Assembly: GCA_035546295.1 (NCBI GenBank)
Contig: DATKBT010000061.1
Location: 48,913-112,912, forward strand
Direction of reading: 5' to 3'
DNA length: 64,000 nucleotides
Source: DATKBT01 sp035546295
Lineage (GTDB): Bacteria > Acidobacteriota > Thermoanaerobaculia > Multivoradales > Multivoraceae
Below the pieces are notes generated by a model. The model was not told the origin of the DNA, searched no databases, and saw nothing but the letters and a program-made list of their open reading frames with translations. Below, piece after piece: positions 26,293-35,394 of the stretch (its first letter is position 1; the number at the start of each line of letters is the position of its first letter). The position numbers were made by a program, and so were the translations under genes.

Positions 26293-28469
26293 CCCGCGCG
26301 CTGCTCGAGTGGCTGCTGTGCGCCAGCGCGCCGGTGCTCGTGGTCTGGGTCGTGACCGCTCTGATGCGCCGGGGGCCCTCGAGCGCGCGGCATCTCCTCT
26401 GGGCGACCGCGCTGCTGGCGATGACGGCGATCGCGATCCTGCGGCCGGCAGTCCCCAAGATCGGCATCCCGATCCTGGCCGCCGTCGATGGCGGCGCCGG
26501 CGGCGGCGTGGGCGACTCGACGGATCCCGAGGCTCTTGCCGATTCCCGAGTGCCGACGCCGATCGCGGGGGAGTCCGCCGGCGAGCGCGGCGGACGCGAC
26601 GCTCGTGAAGACGAGAACGCGACGGTCGGCCGCGAGGCCGGCGCAGCGGGCGGCTTCCGCGAGCTTGTGGCCAGGGCGTGGCGCAGCCCCACGTTCTGGA
26701 TCGGGATCTCGCTGGGCGGCACCACTCTGCTCCTCGTCCACCTGCTCGTCTGCCTGGTCCGTCTGCGCTCGATGATCCGCCGGGCCGAGCCGCTCTCGCC
26801 CGACAGCCCATGGCGACGCGATCTCGAGCGGCTCGAGCCGAGGCACGGGCGCATCGCCCTGCTGACGACGACCGAGGTCCGCGGACCGCTCGCCGTCGGC
26901 CGCCCCCTCTCCATCATCCTTCCCGAAGAGGCGCATCAGTGGCCGGCTTCGACACGACGCATCGTCCTGCTCCACGAGCTCGCGCACCTGCGACGGCGGG
27001 ACTGGCTGCTCCAGCTCGCCTCCCGAGTCGCGGTCGCCGTCCAGTGGATGAACCCGCTGAGCTGGCTCGCCGCCCGGCGGATGGTAGCCGAGGCCGAGCT
27101 CGCCTGCGACGACGCCGTGCTGCTCGCCGGCGCCACGGACGCCGACTACGCGCAGAGCCTGCTCGAGCTGACCCGCGCGGCGCGCGAGGGCTCGCCCCTG
27201 CTCGCCGTCGCCATGGCCCGGAGAGGTCAGCTCTCGGGGCGCATCGAATCGATCCTCGACACCGACACCAGGAGAGCCCTCATGACCCGCCCGCAGATCC
27301 TCCTCGCCGCTTCCCTCCTTCTCGCGATGGTCACGGCCCTCGCCAGCCTGCAGCCGGTGCCCGCGCTCGCGGCCGCCCCCAACCACGAGGTCCAGGCCAC
27401 GGAGACACAGGGGCGCCGAGCCGCGAGCGGCAGCGATCGGCGAGCTGCCGACGAGGCGCTGATCGCGGCGGCCTCGAACGGCGACGTCGCCGCGCTGCGG
27501 CGAGCCCTGAACGACGGCGCCGAGCCGGACCGCAGCCTGCCGCGCTTCGGCACCGCGCTGATCGTGGCCAGCGCCAACGGCGAGATCGAGGCGGTCCGCG
27601 CGCTCCTCGCGGCGGGCGCGGATCCGGCGCTGCAGGTCCACGACCGGCTGCTCGAAGGTCTTCAGCGTACGGCGCTGACCAGCGCGGCCCGTCACGGCCA
27701 CCTGCTGATCGTCGAGCTGCTGCTCGAAGCGGGCGCCGAGCCCGACGCGATCGCGCCCAGCGACGCGACCGCCCTGATCGAGGCGTCGCGGCACGGGCAC
27801 GAGGACGTCGTCGACCTGCTCCTCGCCTGGGGCGCCGATGCGCAGCGCCAGGTCGAGGGTGACGGCGACGCGCTGACCGGCGCGATCGCAGGGGATCATC
27901 CCGAGGTCGCCGATCGGCTGCTGGCAGCGGGCGCCGAGCCCGACCAGTGGACCGACGGCGACGAGAGTCCGTTCTTCCGTGCCGTCACCGGCGGCGACCC
28001 GGAGCTGGTTGCCCACCTGCTGGACCGCGGAGCCGATCCCGATCAGAGCTGGGACGGCGACGGCAACCCCTTGATCCTCGCCGCACGCGCCGGGCGGAAC
28101 GACGTCGTCGAGCTGCTGGTGCGCCGGGGCGCCGACCCCGACTCGGCGGTGCGCGGCGACGGCAGCCCGCTGATCGCAGCGGCCGCCTCCGGCAACCTCG
28201 AAGCGACCCGGCTGCTGGTCGAGGCCGGTGCCGACGTCGACCTGGTGGTGCCGGGAGACGAGAACCCCCTGATCACGGCGGCGGCCTCCGGCCAGCTCGA
28301 GACCGCACGGTACCTGATCGACGCCGGCGCCGACGTCAACGCGCAGGTCCTCGTGCGGGGCGACTGGTACCCGGGCGGAAGCGAGGTGCGCACGCCGCTC
28401 TCGATGGCGCGGCGCAACGGTCATCGCGACGTCGTCGAGCTGCTGCTTCGCCGCGGCGCGCGCGAGTGA
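26289..28469 (+). CDS. M56 (BlaR1-type) membrane metalloprotease with ankyrin-repeat sensor
   Basis: The 726-residue protein starts with GTG overlapping the BlaI stop. The first 300 residues hold BlaR1-like membrane helices and a cytoplasmic zinc-protease site, HELAH at 229-233 (LLHELAHLRRRDW), with EAELACDDAVLL supplying the third ligand region. After a helix (ILLAASLLLAMVTALASL) the C-terminal half is about nine ankyrin repeats (e.g. ADEALIAAASNGDVAALRRA, DGNPLILAARAGRNDVVELL), in place of the penicillin-binding sensor of BlaR1. The last helix should put the ankyrins outside the cytoplasm. It probably senses a protein or envelope state and cleaves BlaI. Confidence 0.88.
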   Translation: MTRALLEWLLCASAPVLVVWVVTALMRRGPSSARHLLWATALLAMTAIAILRPAVPKIGIPILAAVDGGAGGGVGDSTDPEALADSRVPTPIAGESAGERGGRDAREDENATVGREAGAAGGFRELVARAWRSPTFWIGISLGGTTLLLVHLLVCLVRLRSMIRRAEPLSPDSPWRRDLERLEPRHGRIALLTTTEVRGPLAVGRPLSIILPEEAHQWPASTRRIVLLHELAHLRRRDWLLQLASRVAVAVQWMNPLSWLAARRMVAEAELACDDAVLLAGATDADYAQSLLELTRAAREGSPLLAVAMARRGQLSGRIESILDTDTRRALMTRPQILLAASLLLAMVTALASLQPVPALAAAPNHEVQATETQGRRAASGSDRRAADEALIAAASNGDVAALRRALNDGAEPDRSLPRFGTALIVASANGEIEAVRALLAAGADPALQVHDRLLEGLQRTALTSAARHGHLLIVELLLEAGAEPDAIAPSDATALIEASRHGHEDVVDLLLAWGADAQRQVEGDGDALTGAIAGDHPEVADRLLAAGAEPDQWTDGDESPFFRAVTGGDPELVAHLLDRGADPDQSWDGDGNPLILAARAGRNDVVELLVRRGADPDSAVRGDGSPLIAAAASGNLEATRLLVEAGADVDLVVPGDENPLITAAASGQLETARYLIDAGADVNAQVLVRGDWYPGGSEVRTPLSMARRNGHRDVVELLLRRGARE

Positions 28470-28476
28470 TCGTTGC

Positions 28477-28500
28477 GCGGGAGCGGTCGCTCGCTCCCGC
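28477..28500. terminator. Hairpin just after the M56-ankyrin gene
   Basis: GCGGGAGCG, loop of 6 nt, CGCTCCCGC: 9-bp perfect arms starting 8 nt after the stop codon at 28469. The position fits an intrinsic terminator, although no U-run is present. Confidence 0.6.
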
Positions 28501-28534
28501 GGTCACGACAGCGCGCGCCCTCGCGTCACGGTCG

Positions 28535-28558
28535 TCGGCCGACCCTAGGGTCGGCCGA
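28535..28558. terminator. 24-bp perfect palindrome between convergent genes
   Basis: Two 12-base arms TCGGCCGACCCT / AGGGTCGGCCGA meet at a CTAG centre. It lies between the M56 gene (rightward) and a dienelactone hydrolase (leftward), so a bidirectional terminator is the simplest reading. The arms share CGGCCGACC with the hairpin at 25066. Confidence 0.5.
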
Positions 28559-28640
28559 TCGGCATCGCCACCAGATCGCCCTCGTCACCTCCGTGGTCGG
28601 GGCCAGGCGATCTCGCGCCAGCGCACCGCGCCCCCCGGCG

Positions 28641-29513
28641 CTACTTCAGGTGCTCGGCCAGGAACTCCACCGTCCGCGACCACGCAAGCTTCGCCGCCTC
28701 CTCGTCGTAGCGCGGGGTCGTGTCGTTGTGAAAGCCGTGGTTGGCGCCGGGGTAGAAGTGGGCCGTGTATTCCTTCCCGGCCGCCTTCAAGGCTTCCTCG
28801 TACGCCGGCCAGCCCTCGTTGACCCGCTCGTCGAGCTCGCCGAAGTGGAGCAGCAGCGGCGCCTCGATCTTTTCGACCTCGTCGAGCGCCGGCTGTCCGC
28901 CGTAGAAGGGGACCGCAGCGGCGAGATCGGCGATGCGCACCGCCATCAGATTGGTCATCGATCCGCCGAAGCAGAACCCGATGCAGGCGACCTCGCCCGT
29001 GCACATCGGATGGACCTGGAGCCAGCGCACGGCGGCGATGAAGTCCTGCTCCATCTCCGCGCGATCGCGCTGGCGCTGGAGCTCGCGGCCTTCGTCGTCG
29101 CTGCCCGGGTAGCCGCCGAGCGGGAACAGCGCGTCGGGAGCCATCGCGAGGTAGCCCTCGAGAGCGGCCCGCCGGGCGACGTCGGCGATGTGCGGGTTGA
29201 GGCCCCGGTTCTCGTGGATGACCACGACCCCGGGCAGCTCTCCCTCGGCCTCGCCGGGGCGCACGAGGTAGGCGCCCATGGTCCCGGCGCCCTTTGGCGA
29301 CGGGTACTCGATGCGCTCGCCGGTGACGCGCTGATCGTCCTCGCGGATCTGCTGCGCCTCGGCGTAGCGCGGCATGACGCTCTCGACCACCGCGGCGACG
29401 GTGAGGCCGCCGACCGCGAACCTGGCGGCGCGGTCGAAGAGCTCGCGCCGGCTGATGAAGCCGTGCGCATAGCGGTCGTAGAGGTCGAGGAGCTCCTGGG
29501 GGACTCTCTCCAT
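28641..29513 (-). CDS. Dienelactone hydrolase family protein with Tat-like signal
   Basis: The 290-residue product starts at ATG 29513 with GGAGGT upstream. The N-terminus has ISRRELFDRAARFAVGGLTV, a twin-arginine-like signal, then an alpha/beta-hydrolase domain. The nucleophile is Cys in GFCFGGS, the acid lies in GELDERVN and the His in GANHGFHND: a Cys-Asp-His triad as in dienelactone hydrolases. These enzymes open lactone rings in aromatic degradation or act as general carboxylesterases. A second family member, without a signal, is at 58723. The 3' end faces the M56 gene across a large palindrome. Confidence 0.85.
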   Translation of the reverse strand: MERVPQELLDLYDRYAHGFISRRELFDRAARFAVGGLTVAAVVESVMPRYAEAQQIREDDQRVTGERIEYPSPKGAGTMGAYLVRPGEAEGELPGVVVIHENRGLNPHIADVARRAALEGYLAMAPDALFPLGGYPGSDDEGRELQRQRDRAEMEQDFIAAVRWLQVHPMCTGEVACIGFCFGGSMTNLMAVRIADLAAAVPFYGGQPALDEVEKIEAPLLLHFGELDERVNEGWPAYEEALKAAGKEYTAHFYPGANHGFHNDTTPRYDEEAAKLAWSRTVEFLAEHLK

Positions 29514-29636
29514 CGAACACCTCCTTGGGTCGGCGAGTGTGGGATCGTGGTTGGTGCCGGACGTGATCTCTCCGGATCGACGCGCTCTCCGGACCATCCT
29601 CATCTCGAGGCGATGGCGCCGCAGGGCCAGGGGTCG

Positions 29637-29684
29637 GCAGAGAGATGGTCGAGCAGAAAGATTGTCGGGCAGAGAGATCGTCGT
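29637..29684. repeat. Three imperfect 16-bp tandem units
   Basis: Units GCAGAGAGATGGTCGA, GCAGAAAGATTGTCGG and GCAGAGAGATCGTCGT occupy 29637-29652, 29653-29668 and 29669-29684. They lie in the 236-base gap between the dienelactone hydrolase and histidine kinase genes, both on the minus strand. Confidence 0.7.
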
Positions 29685-29749
29685 CGTGGACATGGTATCG
29701 CCAGCCCCAGGGGCTCGCTCGATGCCCGCCCCACCCACCACGCGCGCCG

Positions 29750-31324
29750 TCAGGTCCCCACCGGGGTCTCACTGTCACACCTGCCGGCGATCACCCGTAT
29801 CAGGACGTCGTAGTCGAGGGGTTTCACCAGGTGGTGGTCGAAGCCGGCCTCCCGCGTCTTGCGCCGGTCCTCATCGCTTCCCCATCCGGTCAAGGCCACC
29901 AGCAATACCTTCCCGGCCCACGCGCGTTCGCGGATGCGGCGTGCGGCGTCGATGCCGTTCAGCTTCGGCAGGCCGAGGTCGAGGAGGATCACGTCGGGCC
30001 GAATGCGTTCGGCCGCGACCACCGCCTCGAGCCCGTCGTAGGCGACGTCGGCGTCGTGGCCCGTGATCCGCAACAGCTCGGCGAGCGATCCCGCGGTATC
30101 CGGGTTGTCGTCGACCACCAGGATCCGCCGGCTCGCCGTCCCGTTCGTGCCGGCCTCGCCGCTCTCCCGCCGAGGCGCCTCCCTCTGCTCGCCCGAGAGC
30201 GGCAGGCGCACCACGAACTCACTGCCTCGGCCCAGCCCCTCACTGGATGCCTCGACCGTGCCGCCGTGCATCTCGACGAGCTGCCTCACCAGGGTCAGGC
30301 CGATGCCCAGGCCGGAGTGCAGCCGCTCCGACGAGGGATCACCCTGGGTGAACATCTCGAAGACCGAATCGAGCTGATCGCGGGGGATGCCGATCCCCGT
30401 GTCCGAGACCACCATCACGACCTCCCCACCCCGCCCTTCGGCGCTCAGCCGGATCCTGCCTCCCCGCTCGGTGTACTTGCAGGCGTTGTGGAGCAGGTTG
30501 CTCAGGATCTGGGTCACCCGGGCCGGATCGGCATGCAGCGTGAGCAGCTCGGAGGGCAGGATCACCTCGAGGTCGTGCTCCAGCTCCTCGAGCAATGGCC
30601 GGCAGGACTCGATCGCGAGCTCGACGATCGGCCCCAGCTCGACCGGCTCGCGACGCAGCTCGAGCTTGTTGCGGGTGATGCGACTCACGTCGAGCAGGTC
30701 GTCCACCAGCCGCACGAGCTGAGTCACCTGCCGGTCGATCGTCGAGCGGGCCCCGTCGATGACGTCGCGATCGTCACCCGCACGCTTCATGATCTCGATC
30801 GTGTTGCGAAGCGGGGCGAGGGGTCCGCGCAGCTCGTGGGAGAGCGTCGCCAGGAACTCGTCCTTGCGCCGGGCCGCCTCGCGCAGGGCCTGCTCGCTCT
30901 GCTTGCGCTCGTGGACGTCGATGACCGAGCCGACGAACCCCAGGAACTCGCCTCCCTCGCCGACGCGGGGCCGGCCCGCCACGATCGCCCAGCGGTACTC
31001 GCTCTCGCCGCCGCGATGGCGCAGGCGGTAATCCAGCGAGAAGGGCTCCTGCCGGTCGTTCGCGGCGCTGAGGACCCTCCAGACCTCGTCCCGATCCTCC
31101 GCGTGCACGGCCTCGAGCCAGCCGAAGCCGTCCTCGCCCAGGGCCTCGGCCTCGGACTGACCGGTGTGCTCGCACCAACCATGCGAGATGAAGGCCAGGC
31201 GCCCATCCGGCGCCGTGACCCACAGCATCGGCGTGGAGAGAAACCAGTTCGCGGATCCTGCGAGACGTGGCGATGGCGTGGACCGTTGCGCATGCCCAAA
31301 CCTGCTCCGAACCGTGGTCCCCAC
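29750..31324 (-). CDS. Hybrid sensor histidine kinase: PAS, HisKA, HATPase, receiver
   Basis: The 524-residue soluble protein has a PAS/PAC domain (about 25-140: PMLWVTAPDGRLAFISHGW, GFVGSVIDVHERK) and a HisKA helix with phospho-acceptor His163 (LATLSHELRGPLAP). A HATPase domain follows with N-box NLLHNACKY, G1 DTGIGI and G2 GLGIGL. The C-terminal receiver (RRILVVDDNPDT, acceptor in DVILLDLGLP) includes KPLD near the end. There are no membrane helices, so it senses a cytoplasmic or membrane-soluble cue. The gene is divergent from the penicillin-acylase gene with 114 nt between starts, so they may share control. No separate output regulator is adjacent. Confidence 0.88.
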   Translation of the reverse strand: MGTTVRSRFGHAQRSTPSPRLAGSANWFLSTPMLWVTAPDGRLAFISHGWCEHTGQSEAEALGEDGFGWLEAVHAEDRDEVWRVLSAANDRQEPFSLDYRLRHRGGESEYRWAIVAGRPRVGEGGEFLGFVGSVIDVHERKQSEQALREAARRKDEFLATLSHELRGPLAPLRNTIEIMKRAGDDRDVIDGARSTIDRQVTQLVRLVDDLLDVSRITRNKLELRREPVELGPIVELAIESCRPLLEELEHDLEVILPSELLTLHADPARVTQILSNLLHNACKYTERGGRIRLSAEGRGGEVVMVVSDTGIGIPRDQLDSVFEMFTQGDPSSERLHSGLGIGLTLVRQLVEMHGGTVEASSEGLGRGSEFVVRLPLSGEQREAPRRESGEAGTNGTASRRILVVDDNPDTAGSLAELLRITGHDADVAYDGLEAVVAAERIRPDVILLDLGLPKLNGIDAARRIRERAWAGKVLLVALTGWGSDEDRRKTREAGFDHHLVKPLDYDVLIRVIAGRCDSETPVGT

Positions 31325-31438
31325 CGTGCCGCCAACCGTGCTGTCCTCGCAGGCTGCGGGGAGCCGCAGGGAACGGGAAGCAACGTCCCGGACTCGAGGC
31401 CTACAATGACCTCTCGACGCTGACTTCTGGAGCCTGCC

Positions 31439-33589
31439 ATGTCACCAGCGCTCGCGATTCTCGTGACTCTCGTCGCGGCCTTCCAGCCGGCGAGCGACTC
31501 CGCCCCGCCCTGGGCCGACCAGGTCACCATTCACCGCGACGTCTGGGGCGTCCCGCACGTCGACGGCGAGACCGACGCGGCGGTCGCCTTCGGCTCGGCG
31601 TGGGCGCAGTGCGAGGACCACTTCTTTCAGCTCGAGGACACCTACATCCAGGCGCTCGGGCGCTACGCCGAGGTGGTCGGAGAGGAGGGCGTGCGCAGCG
31701 ACATCGAGGTCGCGGCGTTCGAGCTCGTCGAGTCGTCACAGCGCGACTTCGCGAAGCTGCCGGAGGAGATCCGGGCGATCGCGACCGCCTTCGCCGCCGG
31801 CTACGACTTCTTCCTCGAGCGAAACCCGAACGTGAAGCCGCGTTTGCTCGAGCGGATGGAGCCCTGGCACGTGCTGGCCTTCGAACGCTTCATGATCCTC
31901 GGCCGCCTGCTCGGCGCCGCCCATGCGCCGCGCCGAGAGCTTTCCGAGCTGGCGCTCGAAGAGGCGGCGTCGGTCGGCTCGAACCAGTGGGCGGTGGGAC
32001 CGTCGAAGACGCGCGACGGCACGACCATGCTGTTCATCAATCCCCACCAGCCCTGGTACGGCTCCGGGATGTTCACCGAGATGCACGTACGCAGCGGCGA
32101 GGGCTGGAACTTCTCTGGGACCATGTACCCTGGAGCACCCTTCCCCACCGCCGGCTTCAACGACCGCCTCGGGTGGGCTTACACCGTCAACGAGGCCGAC
32201 GTCGCCGACGTCTACCGGTTGTCCTTCGATCATCCCGAGGACCCGCTGCTCTATCGCTACGGCGACGGCTGGCGCAAGGCGCGCGAGTGGAGCAGGACGC
32301 TGAAGGTGAAGGTCGGCGGCCGGCTCGAGGAGCGGCCGATCGCTCTGCGCGCGAGCCACTACGGCCCGATCGTCGCCCGCGAGAACGACGTGCACCAACT
32401 CGCAGTGCGGGTGCCCCGGCTGTACGACGGCAGCCGGATGGTGCAAGCGCTGGCGCAGACCAAGTCGCGCAGCTTCGAGGAGTGGTATCGCGCCGCGTCG
32501 ATGCTCCAGCTCCAGACCTTCAACACGATGTACGCCGACGCCGACGGCAACATCTTCTACCTCTACAACGGCACCGTCGCGAAGCGCGATCCCGCGGTCG
32601 ACTGGACGCAGCCGGTCGACGGCTCAGACCCGAGGATGGAGTGGGGGGAATTCCACCCGATCGGGGAGCTGCCACAGATCCTGAACCCGCCCTCCGGCTA
32701 CTTGCAGAACTGCAACTCGACGCCGTTCACCACCACCGACGTCGGGAACCCGTCACTGCTCGACTTCCCCCCGTACATGGTCGAGGACCGGCACGACGAC
32801 AAGCGGCGCGCCAAGATGTCGCGTCTGCTGCTGCGAGAGGCGGAGGACCTGACCTTCGAGGACTGGCAGGCGCTCGCCTACGACACGACCCTCTACTGGC
32901 CGCTCACCGAGATCCCGCGCTATGCGAGGCTGCTCGACGGGCTCGGGGCGACCGATCCCGAGCTCCACAGCGAGGTCCTCCCGTACTTCCGCCACCTCGA
33001 GGACTGGGACAAGCGGAGCACGATCGCCTCGACGCAGGCGACGCTCGCGGTCGAGTGGTACGAGCAGCTCTACGGTCGCGGCTATCCGGTGGAGACGCTG
33101 AAGCTCGAATATCTGTTCGACGTCCCCGCGCGCTTTCGCGCCCTGGTCGAGGCGGCGGATCGGCTGCGTGAGCTCTACGGCGACTGGAAGGTGCCCTACG
33201 GCGAGATCCACCGGCTCCAGCGCCACTCCGAGCAGACCGACCGCGCGAAGGTCCCCTTCGACGATCGACAGCCCAGCCTGCCCCTCGCCGGGGTCCGCGG
33301 TCCGCTCGGCGTGGCCTTCACCGTCTACCACACGCCGCCGACCGAAGACCCGAACCGCAGGCTCCAGTACGCGACGACGGGCGCGTCGTACATGGCGGTG
33401 ATCGAGTTCGCCAAGGACGGCGTCCGCGCCGCAAGCTACCTGCACTACGGGCAGAGCCACGACCCCGGTTCTCCGCACTTCTTCGACCAGGCGAAGCTGC
33501 TCTCGGAGCGGCGCTTCAAGCCAGCCTGGCTCGACTGGAGGGACGTGACCGCCAACACCGAGCGCTCGTACCGGCCGGGCGAGGATTGA
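31439..33589 (+). CDS. Penicillin-acylase-family amidase (Ntn hydrolase)
   Basis: The 716-residue secreted protein has a signal peptide (ALAILVTLVAAFQPAS). An alpha chain follows with DVWGVPHVDGETDAAVAFG and AQCEDHFFQLEDTYIQALGR. The autoprocessing site is VGSNQWAVG, where Ser181 becomes the N-terminal nucleophile of the beta chain. The beta chain carries NPHQPWYG and later FNTMYADADGNIFYLYNG. Family members cleave amide bonds of acylated amines, including penicillin G, acyl-homoserine lactones and aculeacin, in the periplasm. The substrate cannot be told from sequence. There is no gap of more than a few bases between the start and the end of the promoter region shared with the kinase. Confidence 0.88.
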   Translation: MSPALAILVTLVAAFQPASDSAPPWADQVTIHRDVWGVPHVDGETDAAVAFGSAWAQCEDHFFQLEDTYIQALGRYAEVVGEEGVRSDIEVAAFELVESSQRDFAKLPEEIRAIATAFAAGYDFFLERNPNVKPRLLERMEPWHVLAFERFMILGRLLGAAHAPRRELSELALEEAASVGSNQWAVGPSKTRDGTTMLFINPHQPWYGSGMFTEMHVRSGEGWNFSGTMYPGAPFPTAGFNDRLGWAYTVNEADVADVYRLSFDHPEDPLLYRYGDGWRKAREWSRTLKVKVGGRLEERPIALRASHYGPIVARENDVHQLAVRVPRLYDGSRMVQALAQTKSRSFEEWYRAASMLQLQTFNTMYADADGNIFYLYNGTVAKRDPAVDWTQPVDGSDPRMEWGEFHPIGELPQILNPPSGYLQNCNSTPFTTTDVGNPSLLDFPPYMVEDRHDDKRRAKMSRLLLREAEDLTFEDWQALAYDTTLYWPLTEIPRYARLLDGLGATDPELHSEVLPYFRHLEDWDKRSTIASTQATLAVEWYEQLYGRGYPVETLKLEYLFDVPARFRALVEAADRLRELYGDWKVPYGEIHRLQRHSEQTDRAKVPFDDRQPSLPLAGVRGPLGVAFTVYHTPPTEDPNRRLQYATTGASYMAVIEFAKDGVRAASYLHYGQSHDPGSPHFFDQAKLLSERRFKPAWLDWRDVTANTERSYRPGED

Positions 33590-33836
33590 GCTCGGGCGAG
33601 CCACGCTGCTGCGATCGCACGAGCAGAAGCTCGGCCGCCACGGAGGCGAGTCGAGGTAGGCGCAGGCACCGCGCTGGTAGCCGCAGGGCATATCCCCAGG
33701 GACCGCGACGGGCTGGCGATCGCCTGGAGGACCTTTCGGTGCTCGAGCCTGCCGGTGCCGAGGGTGAGGCTGACGAGGAGGACAGGAACGCGATGCTCTC
33801 CACGAGTTGCCCCCGGCTTGTGCGCTGATACGCCAT

Positions 33837-33853
33837 AGCGTAATCTCTACGCT
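33837..33853. promoter_or_regulatory. Candidate operator of the XRE-cupin regulator
   Basis: AGCGTA-N5-TACGCT, a perfect 6-bp-arm palindrome ending 1 nt before the regulator's ATG at 33855. The position suggests autoregulation, and the palindrome also decides between ATG 33855 and a longer frame from 33807. The 33590-33836 stretch upstream shows no gene. Confidence 0.5.
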
Positions 33854-33854
33854 G

Positions 33855-34427
33855 ATGGCCGACCCGACCGACATCGGCGCCAACGTGCGCGCGCGACGCC
33901 TCGCGTTGGGGCTCACCCTCGAGCAGCTCGCCGAGGCCAGCGGCGTCAGCCCGGCGATGATCTCCGAGGTCGAGCGCTCGGTGAAGAACCCGACCGTCAA
34001 GCTCGCCTACCAGATCGCGCTCGCGCTCGGATGCTCACTGACCGACCTGCTCGAGGACGGCGTCACGGAGGCGCCGGTGGTCGTTCGCGCCGGTGACCGG
34101 CGCACCCTGATCGACCCCGAGACCCGGGTCGAGCGCCACAGCCTCTCGCCCGAGATGCTGCGGCGCGGCCTCGAGCTGGTCTGGTACTCGCTGCCGGCGG
34201 GCGCGAGCGCCGGCGAAATGGCCGCCAACCGCAAGGGAATCGTCGAGCACCTCACCGTGATCCAGGGAACCCTGAGGATCCTGCTCGGCGGCGAACCGAC
34301 CCGGCTGTCGAAGGGCGACGGCATCACCTACCGGCCCCAGACCACGGTCGAGTACCAGAACGGCGGGCGCTCGGCCTGCGAGTTCATCCTGCTGTCCGAC
34401 GCTTCGCGGGCGCATCGAGGGTCCTGA
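33855..34427 (+). CDS. XRE-family regulator with C-terminal cupin, probable regulator of hydroxyproline use
   Basis: The 190-residue protein has an N-terminal XRE helix-turn-helix (about 10-65: LGLTLEQLAEASGVSPAMIS, EVERSVKNPTVKLAYQIALA). A cupin domain follows (about 100-185: LELVWYSLPAGASAGEM, VEHLTVIQGTLRILLGG, GDGITYRPQTTVEYQN). XRE-cupin regulators bind small effectors in the cupin barrel and control amino-acid or polyamine catabolism. The stop codon overlaps the lhpA start by 1 nt (TGATG), so the regulator is the first gene of the hydroxyproline operon. Confidence 0.85.
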   Translation: MADPTDIGANVRARRLALGLTLEQLAEASGVSPAMISEVERSVKNPTVKLAYQIALALGCSLTDLLEDGVTEAPVVVRAGDRRTLIDPETRVERHSLSPEMLRRGLELVWYSLPAGASAGEMAANRKGIVEHLTVIQGTLRILLGGEPTRLSKGDGITYRPQTTVEYQNGGRSACEFILLSDASRAHRGS

Positions 34428-35365
34428 TGGAGACGATCCGCGTCATCGACTCGCACACGGAGGGCGAGCCCACGCGCGTGGTGCTCGAAGGCGCTCCCGA
34501 CCTGGGAGGAGGGACCGCCGTCGAGCGCGCCCGCGTCTTCCGCGAGCGCCACGCCGGCCTGCGCACCGCGCTGTGCGGCGAGCCGCGCGGCTTCGACGCC
34601 GTGGTCGGTGCGCTCCTGTTGCCGCCGACGAGCCCGGACGCCGTCGCCCAGGTCGTCTTCTTCAACAACGTCTCGACGCTCCAGATGTGCGTGCACGGGA
34701 CGATCGGCGTCGGCGAGACGCTGCGCCACCTGGGGCGGATCTCGACCGGTCGACATCGCCTCGAGACCCCGGCCGGCGACGTGACCCTCGAGCTGCTCGA
34801 CGACGGCCGGATCGCGGTCGAGAACGTCGAGTCCTACCGGCAGCAGCGCTCGGTCGAGCTCGAGGTGCCTGGACGCGGCGTCGTCCACGGCGACGTCGCG
34901 TGGGGCGGCAACTGGTTCTTCCTGGTCTCCGACCACGGCCAGGACCTCGCTTTCGCGCGCGTGCGCGAGCTCACCGACTACGCCTGGGACGTGCGGCTCG
35001 CGCTCGAGGCCGCCGCCGTGATCGGCGAGGCCGACGCCGGGATCGACCATGTCGAGCTGTTCGGGCCACCTCGGCGCTCAGACGCCGACTCCCGCAACTT
35101 CGTGCTCTGTCCCGGCCGCGAGTACGACCGCTCCCCCTGCGGCACCGGCACCAGCGCGAAGATGGCGTGTCTCTTCGCCGACGGTCAGCTCGGCGAAGGC
35201 GAAGAGTGGCGGCAGGAGAGCATCCTGGGCACCCGCTTCGTCGGCTCCGTCCGTCGCGGCGTCCGCGGCGTCATCCCGACCGTTTCGGGGCGTGCCTGGA
35301 TCACGGCCGAAGCAAACCTCCTGCTCGCCGACGACGACCCCTTCCAGTGGGGGATCCGGGCGTGA
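34427..35365 (+). CDS. lhpA: 4-hydroxyproline 2-epimerase (proline racemase family)
   Basis: The 312-residue cytoplasmic enzyme has the two-thiol active site. Cys88 is in MCVHGTIGVGE and Cys238 in SPCGTGTSA, the pair that swaps protons at C-alpha. The N-terminal IDSHTEGEPTRVV is the family signature. It converts trans-4-hydroxy-L-proline to cis-4-hydroxy-D-proline. The identity of the first Cys, with Ser absent there, distinguishes epimerases from trans-3-hydroxyproline dehydratases, which carry Ser or Thr. Downstream genes encode every later step of the pathway, which supports this call strongly. A proline racemase is the alternative but does not fit the context. Confidence 0.9.
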   Translation: METIRVIDSHTEGEPTRVVLEGAPDLGGGTAVERARVFRERHAGLRTALCGEPRGFDAVVGALLLPPTSPDAVAQVVFFNNVSTLQMCVHGTIGVGETLRHLGRISTGRHRLETPAGDVTLELLDDGRIAVENVESYRQQRSVELEVPGRGVVHGDVAWGGNWFFLVSDHGQDLAFARVRELTDYAWDVRLALEAAAVIGEADAGIDHVELFGPPRRSDADSRNFVLCPGREYDRSPCGTGTSAKMACLFADGQLGEGEEWRQESILGTRFVGSVRRGVRGVIPTVSGRAWITAEANLLLADDDPFQWGIRA

Positions 35366-35394
35366 TCGGGAGCGGCCGGAGGATCCCGAGCGCC

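Noticed and set aside
28535..28558. Palindrome with CTAG centre as another mobile module
   Set aside because: It has no GCTAGCGGG or GGTCGAC ends and lies between convergent genes, so a terminator is simpler.
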